A stretch of 64,000 nucleotides of DNA from Flectonema sp. DT1601 (taxonomy: Eukaryota; Euglenozoa; Diplonemea; Diplonemida; Diplonemidae): NCBI GenBank assembly GCA_964019425.1, contig OZ025794.1:1240001-1304000 (forward strand), given 5' to 3'. Position numbers and translations under genes: made by a program. Below the pieces are notes generated by a model. The model did not search any database, was not told the origin of the DNA, and worked only from the letters and a program-made list of their open reading frames with translations. Below, piece after piece: positions 1 through 11,622 of the stretch. Every line of letters starts with the position of its first letter. Positions within the stretch are counted from its first letter, which is position 1.

Positions 1-61
1 ATGATTTGAAAATAATGATTTTCGGTACTATTTTCTTTTTTTTTAATTCTCCTAATTACTA

Positions 62-92
<31 letters not shown>

Positions 93-695
93 TCGGGGGC
101 AGTAACAATTTATTTTGTGCGCAACCTGTTATCTTATCAAAGTAAATAAGTTCAGTTAAGCTGCCACAATTATCTTAATACCGGACAATAGGTTTGTAGG
201 TACAAAAGAACAGGCGAATACTTTTTCCAGATCAATTGTTATTGTGAAATGGTGCGTCTCTTCCTCTCTAAAAGTTGTTTCTGTCATTACGAGGTAATTC
301 CGTTTACGGTATTTGTCTAAGTATTTGTATCCGCCAGTTCGATTCCTCGTTTGCACTATTTTTTTTTTCTTTTTCTCTCAATTTCCAACAACTACAATGT
401 TTTCTTTCTCCTTGTAGTTATTTTTACTAGCTCTTTTACACCTTTGTTTTTTTTTCTTCTTTTTCTACAACATTGATATGCCTCTAATCAGTGAGCCTTA
501 ACAGGGTGCGCCTTGTTTGCTTTTATTCCCAAATAATTACGTTTTGTATTTATTTAATGTTTGCGAAATAAAATCATTGCCCCTTTAGCTCTTTTTTTTT
601 TGACAATTTTCGTCGAGTAAAAAAAAACATAAATTATATTGCTTATTTTTGTTATAGGTTGTGGTCAAAAAAAAAAAGAAAATAAATAAAAAAAA
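1..695. other. AT-rich leader region, no gene seen
   Basis: No supported gene. It contains A and T runs (for example A run near 70-92) and ends in a T-rich stretch followed by an AG at 656-657, 39 bases before the first ATG of the next gene. That AG is a candidate trans-splice or 5' UTR splice acceptor. The left edge may hold the 3' UTR of a gene outside the window. Confidence 0.5.
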
Positions 696-2354
696 ATGAT
701 TAGCCGGATTCTTGGGAGAGATGCTCCAGCGATCGTAGAGTCTGCTGTGGAACATATTATAACCGTAGCACCACCACCACCACCGAAAACGAGAGTACTT
801 TATATTTCAAAAAATTGGAGAGGTTTGATGCATCATCTTGCAAAGAATTTACGAACAAAAGGAGTCAAACTTAACAAAGAAGAACAAGGTGAGAAATTAG
901 GTAAGGGAATACTAAAAATAGGAAGTTCAATACCGAAAGTTGTCGGAGCAACACTCACAGGAAGAGAACATCAACTTGAAAGGGATTATCATGACTTTGA
1001 TCCGAGGACTATGAAAAAAAAGAAATACACGGAAATAAAAGATCGAGATGAACGAGAAGAGTTCCTCTACGGAATAAAGAAAGAAGACCGATTTATGAAA
1101 CATCTCACTAAAGTATTTGAGAGAAGTGGTTATCGACTTATTCAAAAGGAAGATGTTGCATACGCGCGAGTCCACTCATTTCATCGTTTTCGTTTTGATG
1201 TTAAGTATGCCTGGTTGGATTCTGCTCTCTTTAAAAGAATATTTCACTACTTGAAAATAGAAACTACATCGGTAAATCCACTTGACGATCTCCCCTTCAA
1301 CGGCAACGTTCTAATGTTTGTTCGTGGAGATGGGGAAGTAAGTACTTCTGGTTATTTTTATTTAGATAAGATCGATTCAATAATTCACAGAATATCTGAT
1401 TCATATTACTACCTACTCATGTTAACATTTCCTGTCAGCAGTAGATTCTTCAACCCGGATATTGATGATTGGGCTGCTGCTTACAAAAGTAAGCTGCACC
1501 ATTCAGAATTCATCCCTGATCGTCTTGATGTTGATGATCAGCTGTTACTCTCATGGAGATCAATCAGAACTTTATTAGGATCTTGTACACTTCGAGAAAG
1601 GACATATAAATCCGTTGTCTGTTTGTATAGAAGAAAAAGAACAGCTCAGTCGTTAGACACGAACACCCATTGGAGAACAGGTGGACAGGGGTTTAATGAT
1701 AAAAATATTGAAATTCAACAATACAGTCACGTTCCTGTAACTGATATTCAAATTCTACTTCCTGAAAAGACCGTTAGACAAAAACCAATGGACGTTATTG
1801 GATTGGCTTCAATGGGCGCAGTACTATCGACAATGCTTTTTAAAATGTATGCGATTGGAACTGTTTTTACCATGAGTCAGCTAGCCTTAATAGGAGCATG
1901 CAGTGGTTACACAATGCGATTGGTCAGTAAATGGAGATCAGCACAAGTTCGTTATATGCATTCAGCAGAAACTATGAGAGCAAAGAATCATCTTAGTACT
2001 GGTGCGGTGACGTTGTTAACCGTATTTCAAGGATTAGCAACTCAGATGATTAAGCAAGCATTGTTAGTATATTATTGTTTACTCAGGGCAGACTTAGAAG
2101 GTGTCAGCACCATTTGGTGGGATGCTGCAGAACTTGATTCTCAGGTATATAGAACACTCGCTGAAATGTCACCAAAAGAAGGTGAGAGTTATGTGTACGG
2201 GATCCTACCTACAAAAGCAACTGATGAAAAGGATATTGGAGGGCTTGGTCTCTGGACTTGGAACAGGATTGGAAGTCATCTTGGGCTCCAAGCAAACTCG
2301 TTAGATTGCTCTATTGAAAAATTAAAGGAAAAATGGGTGACAACCCTCGCGTAA
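696..2354 (+). CDS. TMEM143-like DUF3754 membrane protein
   Basis: A 552-residue protein. The layout resembles the DUF3754/TMEM143 family: a charged N-terminal half with a segment EEFLYGIKKEDRFMKHL at about residue 112, then a central domain, then LPEKTVRQKPMDVIGL just before two closely spaced hydrophobic helices (about residues 363-385 and 390-410), then a polar C-terminal domain. Human TMEM143 is mitochondrial; the molecular function of the family is not established, so none is claimed. The ATG at 696 follows an A-rich leader and a candidate splice acceptor AG at 656-657. No intron is needed. Family assignment is by remembered motif pattern, not by search. Confidence 0.72.
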   Translation: MISRILGRDAPAIVESAVEHIITVAPPPPPKTRVLYISKNWRGLMHHLAKNLRTKGVKLNKEEQGEKLGKGILKIGSSIPKVVGATLTGREHQLERDYHDFDPRTMKKKKYTEIKDRDEREEFLYGIKKEDRFMKHLTKVFERSGYRLIQKEDVAYARVHSFHRFRFDVKYAWLDSALFKRIFHYLKIETTSVNPLDDLPFNGNVLMFVRGDGEVSTSGYFYLDKIDSIIHRISDSYYYLLMLTFPVSSRFFNPDIDDWAAAYKSKLHHSEFIPDRLDVDDQLLLSWRSIRTLLGSCTLRERTYKSVVCLYRRKRTAQSLDTNTHWRTGGQGFNDKNIEIQQYSHVPVTDIQILLPEKTVRQKPMDVIGLASMGAVLSTMLFKMYAIGTVFTMSQLALIGACSGYTMRLVSKWRSAQVRYMHSAETMRAKNHLSTGAVTLLTVFQGLATQMIKQALLVYYCLLRADLEGVSTIWWDAAELDSQVYRTLAEMSPKEGESYVYGILPTKATDEKDIGGLGLWTWNRIGSHLGLQANSLDCSIEKLKEKWVTTLA

Positions 2355-2564
2355 GCACACTGCTCTGTTAGACGAAGATACTTAGAATTGCTCTCTGTTG
2401 GGGGCTGATTTTGTTGTTATTATTCTTAATCCGGCCCGTATTCTAACTCCTTATTGGGTTTCTATCTTTTTTAACCGAATGAACACCTTTTTTTTCTTTT
2501 TTTTTCTTGACAAAAACTGTTACCGAGGAGACATTGCGATCAACAGAATATACGAGTAAAAGAC

Positions 2565-2595
<31 letters not shown>

Positions 2596-2865
2596 GAAGT
2601 CAATTTTTTAACTTTGAAAAAAAAAAGAAAAAAAGAAGGAAAAAATAGTTCAAACAATTAATGTCTTGCATTGTGCGTTGGGACTTAGTCTTTACACAAA
2701 ACCTTTTTTTTTTTTTTCTTCCGTTTTTCGTTTTTTTGATCAGCTCCTCCTCCTAGCAGTAGCAACTTCGTTAAGGTGTTCATTTTACTGAAGTAATTTC
2801 TTTTTTTTGAGAACAATATCTTGATTGAATTTCTTCCTTTTTTTTCCCCCTTAGAGGTATGGCAC
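2355..2865. other. Intergenic, homopolymer-rich
   Basis: No gene seen. Long T runs at about 2571-2595 and 2704-2719. A pyrimidine tract ends in AG at 2853-2854, 11 bases before the ATG of the next gene, a candidate trans-splice acceptor. Confidence 0.5.
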
Positions 2866-3653
2866 ATGGGTACTGACGTATTAGAAAATGCCATCTACGC
2901 TGAATGTGGTGATAAAGTCTCTTCCGAACAGGTTGCGGACACGGAGGCAGCTGTAGACGAAAATGAATCGAACCTCGATGAGTTTATGGACATGTTGATT
3001 CTAATTGTAATCCTCATATCAATGATTGTTTGGTATCTTAGAGACGCACAAAACAAACGTCAATTTGCAAAAGAAAGAGAAGCAATGAGAAAATTACGAG
3101 CGAAGATGACGATCCCTCCAAGAGACGACTGGACAGTCGCAGAACTACAATCATACACTGGAGGACCAGAAGATGACCCGGAACCGATTCTATTCGCTGC
3201 TAAAGGTTGTGTTTATAATGTCTGGCGTGGGAGACACTTCTACGGATGTGAAGGAGCATATCACTGTTTTGCAGGTCGTGATGCAACCACTATGCTCGCT
3301 CTTGAACTTCTTGATGAGCCTACACAAGAACAACAAGACCGACCACTTACAAGAGAAGAAATCAACTTTTTAAACACCTGGATATCAACTTATGAATGGA
3401 AATATGACAACCTTGGAAGCCTAGCTCCAGGTGAGGGGATCTGGGAAAAGGAACCCGAAAAACGAAAACTTTGGGACGAATATGGTGTGTTACTTTTGCG
3501 TTTTTTCATTTGAGAAAAAAAAAAAAAAAAAAATCAATCAAGGAACAAAAAAAAACAGCAAAACAATACACTCCGAGTGCAGTCACTGCTGTTATTGCAA
3601 TTGCTACGGCTACTGGTGTGATTAAACAGGAAGAGATATCTGTTAGTGAGTGA
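2866..3653 (+). CDS. Cytochrome b5-fold MAPR (PGRMC-like) membrane protein
   Basis: Two exons, 2866-3484 and 3559-3653, give 237 residues. Residues about 43-58 form a transmembrane helix (LILIVILISMIVWYL). It is followed by a membrane-associated progesterone receptor-type cytochrome b5 domain: DWTVAELQSYTGG, PILFAAKGCVYNVWRGRHFY and CFAGRDATTMLALE, the order known for this family. MAPR proteins bind heme at ER or other membranes. The intron 3485-3558 (GTGTGT...AAACAG, 74 nt) is T-rich then A-rich; without splicing the frame ends at 3513. The spliced tail is a second hydrophobic stretch (AVTAVIAIATATGVI), which is unusual for MAPR proteins and may be a membrane anchor. The ATG at 2866 was chosen because an AG acceptor sits 11 bases upstream. 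Confidence 0.85.
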
Positions 3654-3995
3654 CACCTCACAAAGTATCATTAAACCTTCCTAAACGCTGCATCCTTTCT
3701 GTTACTGCAGTTGGCGTTCTGATCTCATTTATTACAAACTGATGAGTCAAAACGAATTTATTTTAATTTTTTTTATTGTTTGTTTTGGTCACTATCGATG
3801 TTTAATTGTTTCCTGGCAGACAGCGTGTCCCACCCTTACTAACACGCGATAACTCTTCCAGTTTTTGTAAATTTGAAAATATATTTTTTAAATCTCTTTA
3901 TCTATCTATTCAGGTTCGCTATTATTATCATTACTGAGTGAACACTTGTGAGAAGTAACGGCTACGATGGATACAATTATCTTCTCAGAACATTA
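3654..3995. other. Intergenic with candidate acceptor
   Basis: No gene seen. A pyrimidine-rich stretch (TCTATCTATTCAG) ends in AG at 3912-3913, 82 bases before the next ATG. A stop lies in the downstream gene's frame at 3939-3941, so coding cannot extend far upstream without splicing. Confidence 0.45.
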
Positions 3996-5357
3996 ATGAC
4001 TTCCACTTACAATAATGATATCCAATCAAGCAGCAACATCCTCGTAATTGGACCTTCCCTCAGCGGTAAGTCCTCTTTCATTCGAACAGCCGTAGAACAA
4101 CAAAAGAAACCTCTTTATGAACTTACTCCAACTGCAATATACGAAACAAAATTCGCCAACGGCGACAGATGTTTATCACCAGGAACAAAGTTATCAGGGG
4201 GAGTAATGCTCATTAGGCATATTGATGTTCTTTTAGAAGATAAGGAACTTTGGGTTCAATTTAATAAAATACTCTCATCAGAGAATCGAACTTGGGCTAT
4301 TGCTTGTACAGCTAAAAGGAAGGAAGTAATTCCGAAGACTATTCTGCAAAAGTTTAATTCTGTTGTGGAAATGCAAATGCCTGATGCTAAGGAGAGATTG
4401 AACTTTTTAAAAACGACAACAGCAACAACATCAGCAGACCTCTCTCTCTCCGAACTGGAATCCATGGCCAACAGATTAGGAGGAGTTGGGTATGGGGATC
4501 TACGAAGTATCCATCAGCATCGATCTGATTCTGTTCCCTGGTCAGTGATAACATCATCAACGTGTTCTATAATGTCACGTCAATACAACATATCGACACC
4601 TCATGTTGTTTGGAATGACATAATCGGTCACACTAACGCAAAACAATCAATCAAAACAGCGTTATCAATTCATTCATTACCACCTGATGTGCTTTCAAAC
4701 TTCGCATTATCACCATGTACTGGTATCCTCTTATATGGTCTTCCTGGTAATGGAAAGACTATGCTTGCGAAGGTGATAGCGACTGAATTACAAAGTGGAT
4801 TTTTATTAGTTTCTATTCCAAGTTTAGTTAAGAGTTATGTAGGAGAGAGTGAGGAAGCTGTCAGGAATTTGTTTAAAGCTGCAAAACAGAATTCTCCTTG
4901 CTGTATCTTTCTTGATGAGGTACAGGCGATATTCGGTGACAGACAAGACTCTCATGGAACTGATCACGACTCAAGACTTGTCTCGCAATTATTAGCAGAG
5001 ATGGATAATCTTCCTTCTTCTGTTACAGTTATCGCAGCGACTAATGTTCCGTCAGCTTTGGACTCTTCAATCCTCTCCCCAGGTAGGCTAGATATGCATA
5101 TTCATGTGAGACCTCCGACTATTTCAGAGCGTATAAAATACATTTCAACATTCCTCCCAACCCATGCTGATGAAATAGGAAATCTAACGGCAGGGTATTC
5201 GTATGCTGACTTGACTGCTCTTAAAAATATTATTCAAATCAACCTCCCTGATGATGATGATGATGAAGACTTTGATATATCGTCTGTAATGTCTTTAACA
5301 CACCCATCTTACTCAAATGATGAGTTGAGTTCAGTTGAGAATTGGATAGCTAGATGA
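3996..5357 (+). CDS. Tandem AAA ATPase (CDC48/Pex1-Pex6-like)
   Basis: A 453-residue protein with two AAA modules. Module 1 has a Walker A GPSLSGKS (about residues 18-25), but its Walker B (VMLIRHIDVLLED) lacks the catalytic glutamate, so it looks degenerate. Module 2 has VVWNDIIGHTNAKQSIK, Walker A GLPGNGKT (about 249-256), Walker B CIFLDEV (about 303-310), and SPGRLDMHIHV in the second-region-of-homology position. A degenerate first ring and an active second ring recall Pex1/Pex6 and SPATA5-type type II AAA proteins, which unfold or extract substrates. It is short for that group and has no obvious N-domain. The first in-frame ATG is 3996; the C-terminus is acidic (DDDDDEDFD). Specific orthology is not settled. 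Confidence 0.8.
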   Translation: MTSTYNNDIQSSSNILVIGPSLSGKSSFIRTAVEQQKKPLYELTPTAIYETKFANGDRCLSPGTKLSGGVMLIRHIDVLLEDKELWVQFNKILSSENRTWAIACTAKRKEVIPKTILQKFNSVVEMQMPDAKERLNFLKTTTATTSADLSLSELESMANRLGGVGYGDLRSIHQHRSDSVPWSVITSSTCSIMSRQYNISTPHVVWNDIIGHTNAKQSIKTALSIHSLPPDVLSNFALSPCTGILLYGLPGNGKTMLAKVIATELQSGFLLVSIPSLVKSYVGESEEAVRNLFKAAKQNSPCCIFLDEVQAIFGDRQDSHGTDHDSRLVSQLLAEMDNLPSSVTVIAATNVPSALDSSILSPGRLDMHIHVRPPTISERIKYISTFLPTHADEIGNLTAGYSYADLTALKNIIQINLPDDDDDEDFDISSVMSLTHPSYSNDELSSVENWIAR

Positions 5358-5591
5358 TCAAAATGATTCATAATAAAGTAACTAACTGATACGGTGATCC
5401 CAAAGAGGACTTTAATGTGTTGACAACGATCCTGATCAAGAAAGTGATTTCTTTGCATTTTATAGATTGCAATAATATTATGTGTTGTGTGTTGTGGAGA
5501 TTAAATTAAGAATCATCCATCTCTTCCTTTCCCTAATCAGTAATACATACCATGAGGTAATATAAAAAAAAAAACAAAACAAACAAAAGAC

Positions 5592-6383
5592 ATGACGATC
5601 GACAAGACGGGCATGTCAGTCAAACAAATGACAAGACTTTCTAAAGGCACTCGTTATATGATTATCGATTCTACAGAGACATCGTTATTGACGAGTTGTG
5701 GAGCGGAGTTGGATTTTGCTGGAGGAGCACCAAGGGTAATATTTCACGTTGAAAGTGATGAGGAAGACGATCGCTATATTGCGTCCCCGAGACCAGTTCT
5801 GTTGGGTAAAAAAGATGAAGAAAAAGAACCAATGTTCCCGTTTTCAATAAAAGTAATATCAAAACAACCGAGGCTTTGGAGACGAAACCTTCAAGACTTT
5901 CGAATGCGATTACACTACGCTGAGCACTTTCAAATTAAAATAATGACAGCGACAATGAGAGCATTACTATATTGGGTCTTCACAATGTGCCCATTATTGA
6001 AAGGTCGATCAGGTGGTAGGGACATTATGAGATTAATTGCTACTTTCTTACCTCCGTCTAGAAAGAGAAAAATCTTTGCTTATCCAGTTGTTAACCCTAT
6101 GGAGATTGGTGAATATAAAGGACTTTCTTTGTTAGAACGTCGGTCACCGTCACCTAAACCGGTTGGGAAAAAAATAGCAAAACAGCCTCCCCGAACACCT
6201 AGTGTCACTCCTGTTGGAAAACCAACCGTTTCTAGGTCTGTCTCACCAGTTCCTGTTCGACCGTTGGAAAAGAGATTACGGAAGAAAAGAGTTCTTAAAA
6301 AAGAAAAATTAAAATTAAAACAAAATTCTAAAACGCAAGAACTGAACTCACCGAGACCGATAGCATCGAAATGGAGGCCTTAG
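5592..6383 (+). CDS. Hypothetical basic protein
   Basis: A 263-residue protein of unrecognised family. The N-terminal ~110 residues are mixed, with an acidic patch (ESDEEDD). Residues ~115-165 contain a possible helical segment (MRALLYWVFTMCPLL) and IMRLIATFLPPSRKRKIF. The C-terminal ~90 residues are proline/serine-rich and strongly basic, with repeated SPxP-type motifs (RRSPSPKPVGKK, PPRTPSVTPVGKP, RSVSPVPVRP), like disordered nucleic-acid or cytoskeleton-binding tails. The ATG at 5592 follows an A-rich leader and a candidate acceptor AG at 5539-5540. It is accepted as a gene because it is long, on the shared strand, and has the same codon style as its neighbours. Confidence 0.65.
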   Translation: MTIDKTGMSVKQMTRLSKGTRYMIIDSTETSLLTSCGAELDFAGGAPRVIFHVESDEEDDRYIASPRPVLLGKKDEEKEPMFPFSIKVISKQPRLWRRNLQDFRMRLHYAEHFQIKIMTATMRALLYWVFTMCPLLKGRSGGRDIMRLIATFLPPSRKRKIFAYPVVNPMEIGEYKGLSLLERRSPSPKPVGKKIAKQPPRTPSVTPVGKPTVSRSVSPVPVRPLEKRLRKKRVLKKEKLKLKQNSKTQELNSPRPIASKWRP

Positions 6384-7845
6384 CGATTAGTAAAAGCAAA
6401 GCTATTTACTCTTATCACACACTTTACACACCCAATGTGAGATATTTCTTTTGATCTACTTTCATTTAATCTAAAATAGCGACAACCGTCTCTACCTACT
6501 GCTATGTACAAATAATCTAATACTGCACCTGAGGAGGGTGTGCTGTTTTTTTTTTTTTCCCCTGCATCTATTTTTTTTTTTTTTTTTTTAAATTTGTCTA
6601 AATTTGTCTATGTGAGCCTTTGTGACATTGTTGCACCAAGACTATAGCGTGAATAATAAAAAAAAAAAAAAAGTTCTTGAGGCCACTAAATATATTTGTC
6701 TTTGTCTTTTATGATACAGTACAACTTTATTAATAAGCACAGCCGTTATTATCAAAAAATAACACAAGTGGGATTAGAAAAAGAGAAGACTACCCTTTCC
6801 CTGTTTGTGGTATAAAGGTACGTTATCTTCTGGTCAATAAGAAAAATATTTCTCTTTTTATGTTTTCTTTTTAAACGCACCTTTTTTTCTTTGACTTAAC
6901 AACTGCGAATCTTTTTGTTTCAGTGAAGTACTTAAATACCTTAAAGTTGTTACTGTTTTTTTTTTTTTTTTTTTTTTTTTTTACATTGTTGAAATTTCAC
7001 CCTCTGTTGGTGCGGTAGTAGAGCTTCTCTCAATTTACATCGAGTGAAAAAAAACCTGGCAGAGTGAACTGGAATGAGCAAGGGAAAAACAATAAATATT
7101 CTGGTCAGAAAAGCAGTTTTTTTTTTTTTTTTAAATTTAGTTGCCTTCGAACGCTGTACCTTAGAAGTTGATTTCCTTGGGAAGCTTTCACTGCGATATG
7201 ACTACCTGAATGTTAATCGCAAGCAAATAATTTAAAAAAAAAAAAAAAAAAGAATTGGAAGCCAACTTCACTTTTTACTCAGCACTTGTGTTGTTTGTGC
7301 GCAGCCGTCACAAAATCCTATAAACGAGTTGGTTAGTAACGCTAATACAGTTCTCTTTATACTGAACAATATACAAAACAAACAAACAACAACAACACCA
7401 TAGAATACAATGGGCTCACTCATCTTCTTCTTAACGAGGACTGTCGGGTATCTATCTGTAGTTCGGTACTCACGCGGACTGATTTAGACCTGAGCCACTT
7501 TCACTTTCTGTTGTAGAGATTTCTTCCCTTTCTGGTTATTATTATTATGTGTTCTATTCTTTTTATTTTCCACATCCCTTTCCCTCCCCTTTTTCATTCA
7601 TCCCAGTTAATTAAACCTGTGATTTGGTTTTATTCATAAAACTGAAATACCAAAGGAGGAAATAATATTTTTATTGCCCCCCAAACAGGAATGATCCGTG
7701 GCTTTGTTGTTGTGTTATCGCATAAATTATTTCTTAAAAAGAAAAATAATTTTTTTTTCATTCTTCACCAGATATAAAGCAAAAAAAAAAAAAAAAAAAA
7801 AAGGAACGGGAGAAACAAAAAACCCAAATCCGCAACACTAAATTA
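6384..7845. other. 1.46 kb intergenic region with dispersed repeat
   Basis: No gene seen. Contains several A/T runs, a copy of a dispersed repeat (listed separately, 6815-7010), and a pyrimidine-rich stretch ending in AG at 7770-7771 just upstream of the next gene. Confidence 0.5.
6815..7010 (+). repeat. Dispersed repeat family 1, copy a
   Basis: Shares ordered blocks with 45195-45310 and 45685-45905: TCTTCTGGTCAATA, then AATATTTC/ATATATTTCCC, then TAAACG.ACCTTT.CTTTGA, TTAACAACT, then AATACC.TAAAGTTGTTACTG and a block like TACATTGTTGAAATTTCACC. The long T run at about 6955-6982 interrupts the last two blocks. No coding content. Confidence 0.65.
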
Positions 7846-10645
7846 ATGTCTCGTTACAATGCAGGAGGGATGACTTCTCCAGCAGCTTATCCTCCGAATG
7901 GGTCGGTGAGATCGTTTTCTCACTCACCTGGACCGATGAGTCCTCCACCAGTTGGAAGTGGAGGTCGTGGTATTCTACCTGATAGTTGGCCTCATGATCA
8001 AGGACTGATTAGTAGTTCTTTAGGAAGACAGAGTCCTCCTCAAGTTATTGACAGTGAGTACGCAAAGGTTCAGGCAGAACGTGCATCATTAGAAGTTCAA
8101 CTACACAGCGCTGACACCCGTCTTCGTGAAGCCAGTACTAGAGAAACTTGTCTCGTTAATCAACTTCAGAGAGAAAGATCTCAACACACTCAAACAGTTC
8201 AGGTCTTTTTAGATACTTTTAGGGAACTTTGTTCTTCTACTATTATCCCACAGGCAGTTCCAACTCCAGAAAAGGCGACTACACTCTCTGTGTCAGTTAT
8301 CAATGAGTTGAATAACAACCTTCAGGATAGTGACTTGGCTGCAGACTCTGCTCGTGTTGCCGTAAAGAAGGTCGAAGAACTGACTGTTGCAATCCGTGAC
8401 AGGGATATTTGTATTGCAACTTTAGAGCACAAAATAGCACAGCAACGTGACTTTGATTCACAGAAGGCTGCAGCAGTAGAACAACAAATTCAAATACTTC
8501 TTCAGACGGTCAACTCAAAGAGTGACACATCATTCGTTGCAGAACCTTCTCAAAGAACAGGTGAGAATATTGATGATTCTCTTTTGAACTGGGTCGACAC
8601 TTCGAATAACACACTTCCTAAGGAGTCTCCAATTGAACCAACTCCGCAGCCGCTGATGTCACCTGCGCGTGAACGGTCTCCTTACAACTCTCACCCACGG
8701 CAGATTAAAACACCTGCTTATGCAACCAACTCGAAAAACAACAATCCAACTCCCGTTACTCATGGTGATCGTGAAGGTGACTGGCCTGGATCTCCTCGTC
8801 GTGAAGTAGAAGAGACTCTTAATCAAACCCTTCCAGAGGAATTCCCTCCTTCACCAAGAAGACAAGTTCCTAATGAACAACCAGAACATGGTAAAGACTG
8901 GAGAATGGCTGGAGAGGAATGGCCACCAAGTCCAAGAAGAGTCGACACCGAGTCGTACCCTTCACCTGATCGTCTTCGTGAGACTTCAACAATGGAACCA
9001 AAGAATTGGGGAAATGACACTGAAGAATGGCCTCCATCACCACAGCGAGTGAGGGAATCACAGACTGAAGAACGCCAACAGCCAACAGCAACAGCAGCAG
9101 GTTCAGAATGGCCTCCATCACCACAAAGAGTTAGAGGAGCACCTGAACCTGAAGAGGCAATAACAGCTGGTGAGGAATGGCCACCTTCTCCTCAAAGACA
9201 TCGTGAACCTGTTGAGGAAACCTGTCCAGCTCCAACATACGCTGAGGAGAACAAAGAGTGGCCACCATCGCCTCAACGTCAGCGTGGGGGTGCTCCACCA
9301 GCCCAAGAAGGAGAGGCCAAGGAGTGGCCACCTTCACCACAGAGACAACGTGGTGTGGCTCCGAGTGAACAAAATGAAACGAATGAAAACTGGCAACCCA
9401 GCCCAAGGCGTGAAAGGAATGCCGACACTGAGACGTACGCTAATGGAGCACCAAAGGTTAACAATTCAAATAACACCTGTGATCCGGATACACCAGTTCA
9501 GGTTTGTTTTATTTATTTAACTAAACAGAAAAATTAACAACAAATAATCTTATCCAACCAACACTAGGCTGTGAACATCACTCAAACACCATCCTCAGCT
9601 ACCGAGCCAACAGCTACTCCCGTAGAAGATGTGTGTACACACCTTTTGTTATTTTTAACATCATATGATTTTATTTTTATCAACCTTATCGTTTTTTTAT
9701 TTATTTGATGTGACACTCCAGTGGAGTTGAGTAAAGTTATCCTTAATTTTAAGTTTTTTAAAAATAAAATAAAAAAAACAGGCTTCTCAAAACACGATTT
9801 CTCCGCAGAGATTGGAATGGCCAGCAACGTCAAGCCCAAAGGAAAAGTTAGACCGTTCAGCTTCTGGTGAGTTAGGTGATCGCAGAAGATCTGTTGGATT
9901 CGCAGGAGTTCCAGAACACGACCATCATGGTAATATTTTATTATCTGCTGCAAAGAAAAAGATTGCATTGCTTGAGAGAGAGGTGTCAAGTTTGAAAGGA
10001 GAACCACCAATGACTAGAGACCTTCTCGAATGGGCCGAAAGAACCTTCGCTGACGTCGACTCTCTTTGTCAAAAAGATGGTTCGATCTCAAAAGAAGAAC
10101 TTGGTAGAGTTCTCGGTGAGGAAAGATTGGCAGCTAAAATCTTATTTCACGAACTCGATGAAAACCATTCAGGTGAGATCGACGTAGAGGAATGGATTCA
10201 CTGGTTTGAGAGACTAAACCGTAAAGATGGAGCTGGTAACATGCTTCAATGGATTGAAGAAAGATTAGACACAACAAAAAAGACCAAAAAAATTGGATTT
10301 TCAGTCGAGTCGACTGTCACATTAGAACCTGACGTCGAAGCAAGAATTGGAGCAGCCTTTGACGTAACTGTTGGTCTCCTAGAGAAAGATGGACCTGCAA
10401 CAGCCTTCTTCAAAAGTCATTTAGAAGAAAAGTGGGGACCACTTCCTCACCTTCAAGAAAACCAAGACGGAGCTGTAAGATGCTCTGAGTGGTTAGCATG
10501 GTTTGAAGGAGTCCAACGTCATGGTCAAAGTGCTGAGGAATTAATTTCCTGGGTGGAGAGTAAACTTCAATGTGCTACTGATGAAGAAAAAACGAAACAA
10601 ACTCCAACATCAGAAACCCCTTCCGCAACTGAAGAGGAGGAATAG
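7846..10645 (+). CDS. Coiled-coil, EWPPSPxR-repeat, EF-hand protein
   Basis: Three exons (7846-9501, 9568-9630, 9782-10645) give 860 residues. The order is: proline/serine-rich head (~1-65), coiled coil (~66-235) and about nine tandem degenerate units centred on EWPPSPQR or EWPPSPRR (~305-530). A tenth weak unit (LEWPATSSP) is in exon 3. The C-terminal domain contains EF-hand-like segments, one with a good loop DENHSGEIDVEE followed by WIHWFERL; a second, more degenerate half follows. Every unit carries a Ser-Pro site, so proline-directed kinases could act across the array. Introns are GT-AG (66 and 151 nt) and preserve frame; the last one ends AAAACAG. Function unknown. A calcium-responsive scaffold or cytoskeletal role is inference. 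Candidate leader acceptor AG is at 7770-7771. Confidence 0.82.
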
Positions 10646-11622
10646 CCTTCCACTAGATACACTTTGTTCTCTAATCCCCATTCCCCGTTTTTAGATATTA
10701 AAAAAAAAAAAAAAAAAAGGCATTCAAAACAGACTACTACCGACCTGCCATTAATTTGGTAAAAAAAAAAAAAAAAAAAGAATCAATCGTAAAGTGTAGA
10801 TTTATCCGAAGTATGAGATTTTCCCCCTCAGCCAATCTTTTTTACCATTCTCATTGTATCGAACAGCAAATTATAGTTATTCACGTGATTGATATTTGAC
10901 ATTGTGCAGTATGGGCATCAGGTTTGATCAATTGCTTCTATATTTTCTTTTGTTCCATTCCTCCATAGAAATCGCCTTTCACTACCCCTCTTGACATTTT
11001 TTTTTATTTTTTTCTGTCCTCTCTCGTTCTCCGGGTAACTGATTAGGGAGGACTGTGTGTGTGAGTTTTTTTTTTTTTTTTTTTTGCATCTTGGACATGT
11101 AGGGTAGAGTTATACTCCATCCCACGGGGAGAGGAGTAGACTTTTAAAAAAAACAAAAAAAAACAAAAAAAAAGACAATTCCCTAGAGTGAGAGTATTAT
11201 TGTGACGCTTTTCACCTGTCTTTGCAAAGCAAATGAGGGGTAGCGGTTTAGAGTTGCCCCAGTGCATAGCGATTCTCACCTTCTAAAAGAGCTTTAATAG
11301 TATGTTAGGGTTGCCAACCGAACGTCTTCTCTACATTCTCCCCAATTTTATTTTTCGTGTGTTGTGTTTTTTTTCCTTCTTTTCTCTTTTTTTTTTTCCC
11401 GCAGAGTGATTCTTTTCACTCAGGTTTAAAAAAAAAAATAAATAAAAACGTGTCGTTCTTTGTGGAAGATTTTGTTTGGATTTTAATTTAAAGTTGTGTG
11501 AGGCATATTTTATTTATTCATACTGACAGAATTAGAATGATATCACAGAGGGAAGTTTTCACTTTCTTAGTTAAATATTATTTTTATGAATTTATTACTT
11601 TGTCAGGCTATCCCTAGTCGGA
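10646..11622. other. Intergenic, ~1 kb
   Basis: No gene seen. A runs at about 10700-10718 and 10761-10779, T run at 11067-11085. Ends with TTTGTCAG (AG 11605-11606), 16 bases before the next ATG, a candidate trans-splice acceptor. Confidence 0.5.
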
